From positions 1,423,431 through 1,487,430 of the forward strand of contig NW_017804109.1 of NCBI RefSeq assembly GCF_001625305.1: a DNA stretch of 64,000 bases, read 5' to 3'. The stretch comes from Branchiostoma belcheri (Eukaryota > Chordata > Leptocardii > Amphioxiformes > Branchiostomatidae). A program made the position numbers and the translations under genes. The notes below the pieces were generated by a model, which searched no databases, was not told where the DNA came from, and saw only the letters and a list, made by a program, of their open reading frames with translations. Shown here one piece after another: positions 62,727-64,000 of this stretch (position 1 is its first letter; every line of letters starts with the position of its first letter).

Positions 62727-62822
62727 GTGAGTAAGGAGTGAGTGAGGGAATGGATAAATAGATGAAAGAATGAGGGAATGAATGAATGGTGGGACTGCTC
62801 ATGAATGTATGATGAATGAATG

Positions 62823-62861
62823 ATACTGGTGGAACTGCTGGATGGGGAGGAGGTAAGGAAG
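62823..62861 (+). pseudogene. Partial copy of ADAMTS exon 6 end with donor
   Basis: ATACTGGTGGAACTGCTGGA, then TGGGGAGGAGGTAAGG, resembles the exon end GTACTGGTGGGACTGCTGAT...GGGCAGGAGGTGAG, with a six-base deletion. A shorter GGTGGGACTGCTCATGAATG at 62787 is a further trace. Confidence 0.75.
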
Positions 62862-62876
62862 GAAGGGATGAAGGAA

Positions 62877-62957
62877 TGGATGGATGGATGGATGGATGGA
62901 TGGATGGATGGATGGATGGATGGATGGATGGATGGATGGATGGATGGATGGATGGAT
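62877..62957 (+). repeat. (GGAT)n microsatellite
   Basis: About 20 units of ATGG. Confidence 0.97.
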
Positions 62958-64000
62958 GATGGTAGGACTATGTAGGACTATGAGGAGTGAAATCATCAAG
63001 CCAATGATGAATTGTGACCAGTGTTCTGGAGAGCCTTTCGGAAATTGTACTACCAGAAAACCAAGATTAACAACACCCCAGTGCCCAAGTCCAGGTGAGG
63101 ACTAATCCCTCCCCTAATTGGGAGGCCCAACCTTCCACCTGCTGTAGGTTTGGTGGGTAATCGGTTAGCCACACTGAAAGCTTAGCTCTGCTCTACTCTA
63201 CTTTCTGGGACACTGGGTGGAGGCAAGACTGTTAATCATGGAGGAGGGTCTGTCCTCTAGAACTGCAGGGGACTCTGATGCTCGTGCCAACAAGTTTCTC
63301 TTCTTTTTTTTCAGCAAAAAACACTTGTAAGAAGATCTTGAGATAACAATCATGGATGGCCCAAAATTTTACTGAGAAACAAGCTAGATCTCTTGGCTTT
63401 TTTGCCAAATTTTAGTTTTCTTGTACTACTAATAAGACAAGTAACCTTGCGTGCGTTGTCTCCTAAACATGCATGGATATTCTGTTGCCAATCGGCAAGT
63501 TTCTAAATATTTTTTTGTTACTTGAAACTTGTCAGACACTGGAGATGATTATAACAAAGGTCAACAGTAGCTGAAACTTTACTACAAGACACAAGGTCTC
63601 TCAAAAGTTACTTTGAAACAAGCTAGATCTCTTGTCAAATCCTTGTTTTCCTGTACCAGGGAGAAACAGATAACCTTGTGTGTAGAAGAGCACAAACCTT
63701 ATGCCTTGTCCTTGACTGACCTTCAAAGTACAGAAACCTGCTGTGAATGGAAATAGAACTCAGTAAATGTTTACAATTCTTCAAAATCACCGTCTTGTTT
63801 TTCAGTGCCCTTTGCATGACAGTACAGGCGCATAAACTGTACAAGAGCACAGCGGTGAAGGTCATTACTATCTAGAGGTCATAATGGAGTCAGATGTAGG
63901 GGGCATGAGTCAGACCTGGCCTTGTCCTTGGGGGCTGTGGGATTTCGCGGAACCATGGAACCAATTAGAAGGTCGCCCTTGCCTGGATAGTGTGAGGGGT
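62958..64000. other. Start of intron 6, no exon found
   Basis: No sequence resembling the next ADAMTS catalytic exon is visible. GAAACAAGCTAGATCTC at about 63376 and 63615 shows a 239-bp duplication with AACCTTG(C/T)GTG after it. Confidence 0.6.

Larger units (their letters stand above)
62296..62642 (+). repeat. Tandem units before exon 6 carrying two broken copies of its 5' half
   Basis: GCGATGACT(A/G)AC(A/G)TTTGGCT, then GCTGTTGT...TTTGCAG, precedes [14 protein letters not shown] codons at 62339-62368 and 62495-62522, and again before the true exon at 62643. Spacing is 156 and 148 bp. Copy 1 diverges after ACCATT, where a family G retrotransposon tail fragment (62383-62435) follows; copy 2 after GGTACAA. 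Confidence 0.92.

Noticed and set aside
63000..63110. Possible ADAMTS exon 7 ending CCAAGTCCAG|GTGAGG
   Set aside because: A good donor-like site, but the reading frame before it shows nothing like the expected catalytic-domain residues.

Overview
This is a eukaryotic, metazoan window. It holds the 5' part of one large intron-rich gene on the + strand, buried in dense short transposable elements and local tandem duplications. No prokaryotic gene layout, rRNA, CRISPR array or stand-alone tRNA gene is visible. The mix of palindromic miniature elements, tRNA-derived SINE fragments, non-LTR retrotransposon tails and heavy intronic tandem duplication looks like an invertebrate deuterostome. A cephalochordate (Branchiostoma) is my best guess at about 0.6. 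This rests on general resemblance, with no taxon-specific marker.

The gene is an ADAMTS metalloprotease of the ADAMTS16/18 type. Six exons were assembled by eye: 5486-5569, 5955-6030, 6643-6965, 46699-46930, 52595-52797 and 62643-62726. They join in frame to 334 codons (1002 nt) with intron phases 0, 1, 0, 1, 0 and 0. They encode a signal peptide, the whole propeptide with three cysteines and convertase sites, and the start of the catalytic domain. The zinc-binding motif and everything after it lie beyond base 64000. Intron 3 alone is 39.7 kb. A CpG-rich stretch at about 4920-5780 covers the 5' leader and exon 1.

Layout: 1-4900 is upstream DNA made largely of palindromic elements. 4920-6965 holds the promoter and exons 1-3. 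6966-46698 is intron 3, which contains most of the repeats. 46699-52797 holds exons 4-5, 52798-62642 is intron 5, 62643-62726 is exon 6, and the rest is intron 6.

Two patterns stand out. First, exons 3, 4, 5 and 6 each have a nearby partial copy of an exon end with its splice site, left by short local tandem duplications; many intronic duplications have periods near 145-156 bp. Second, several palindromic element families (called A to E here) share TAGCCT-like or TCTCCAAGC-like ends, and the best-preserved copies sit between 9-11 bp target-site duplications, which points to a Mutator-like or foldback group. A further family (H) is built from repeated CGTAAT/ATTACG words and fits no class I know.
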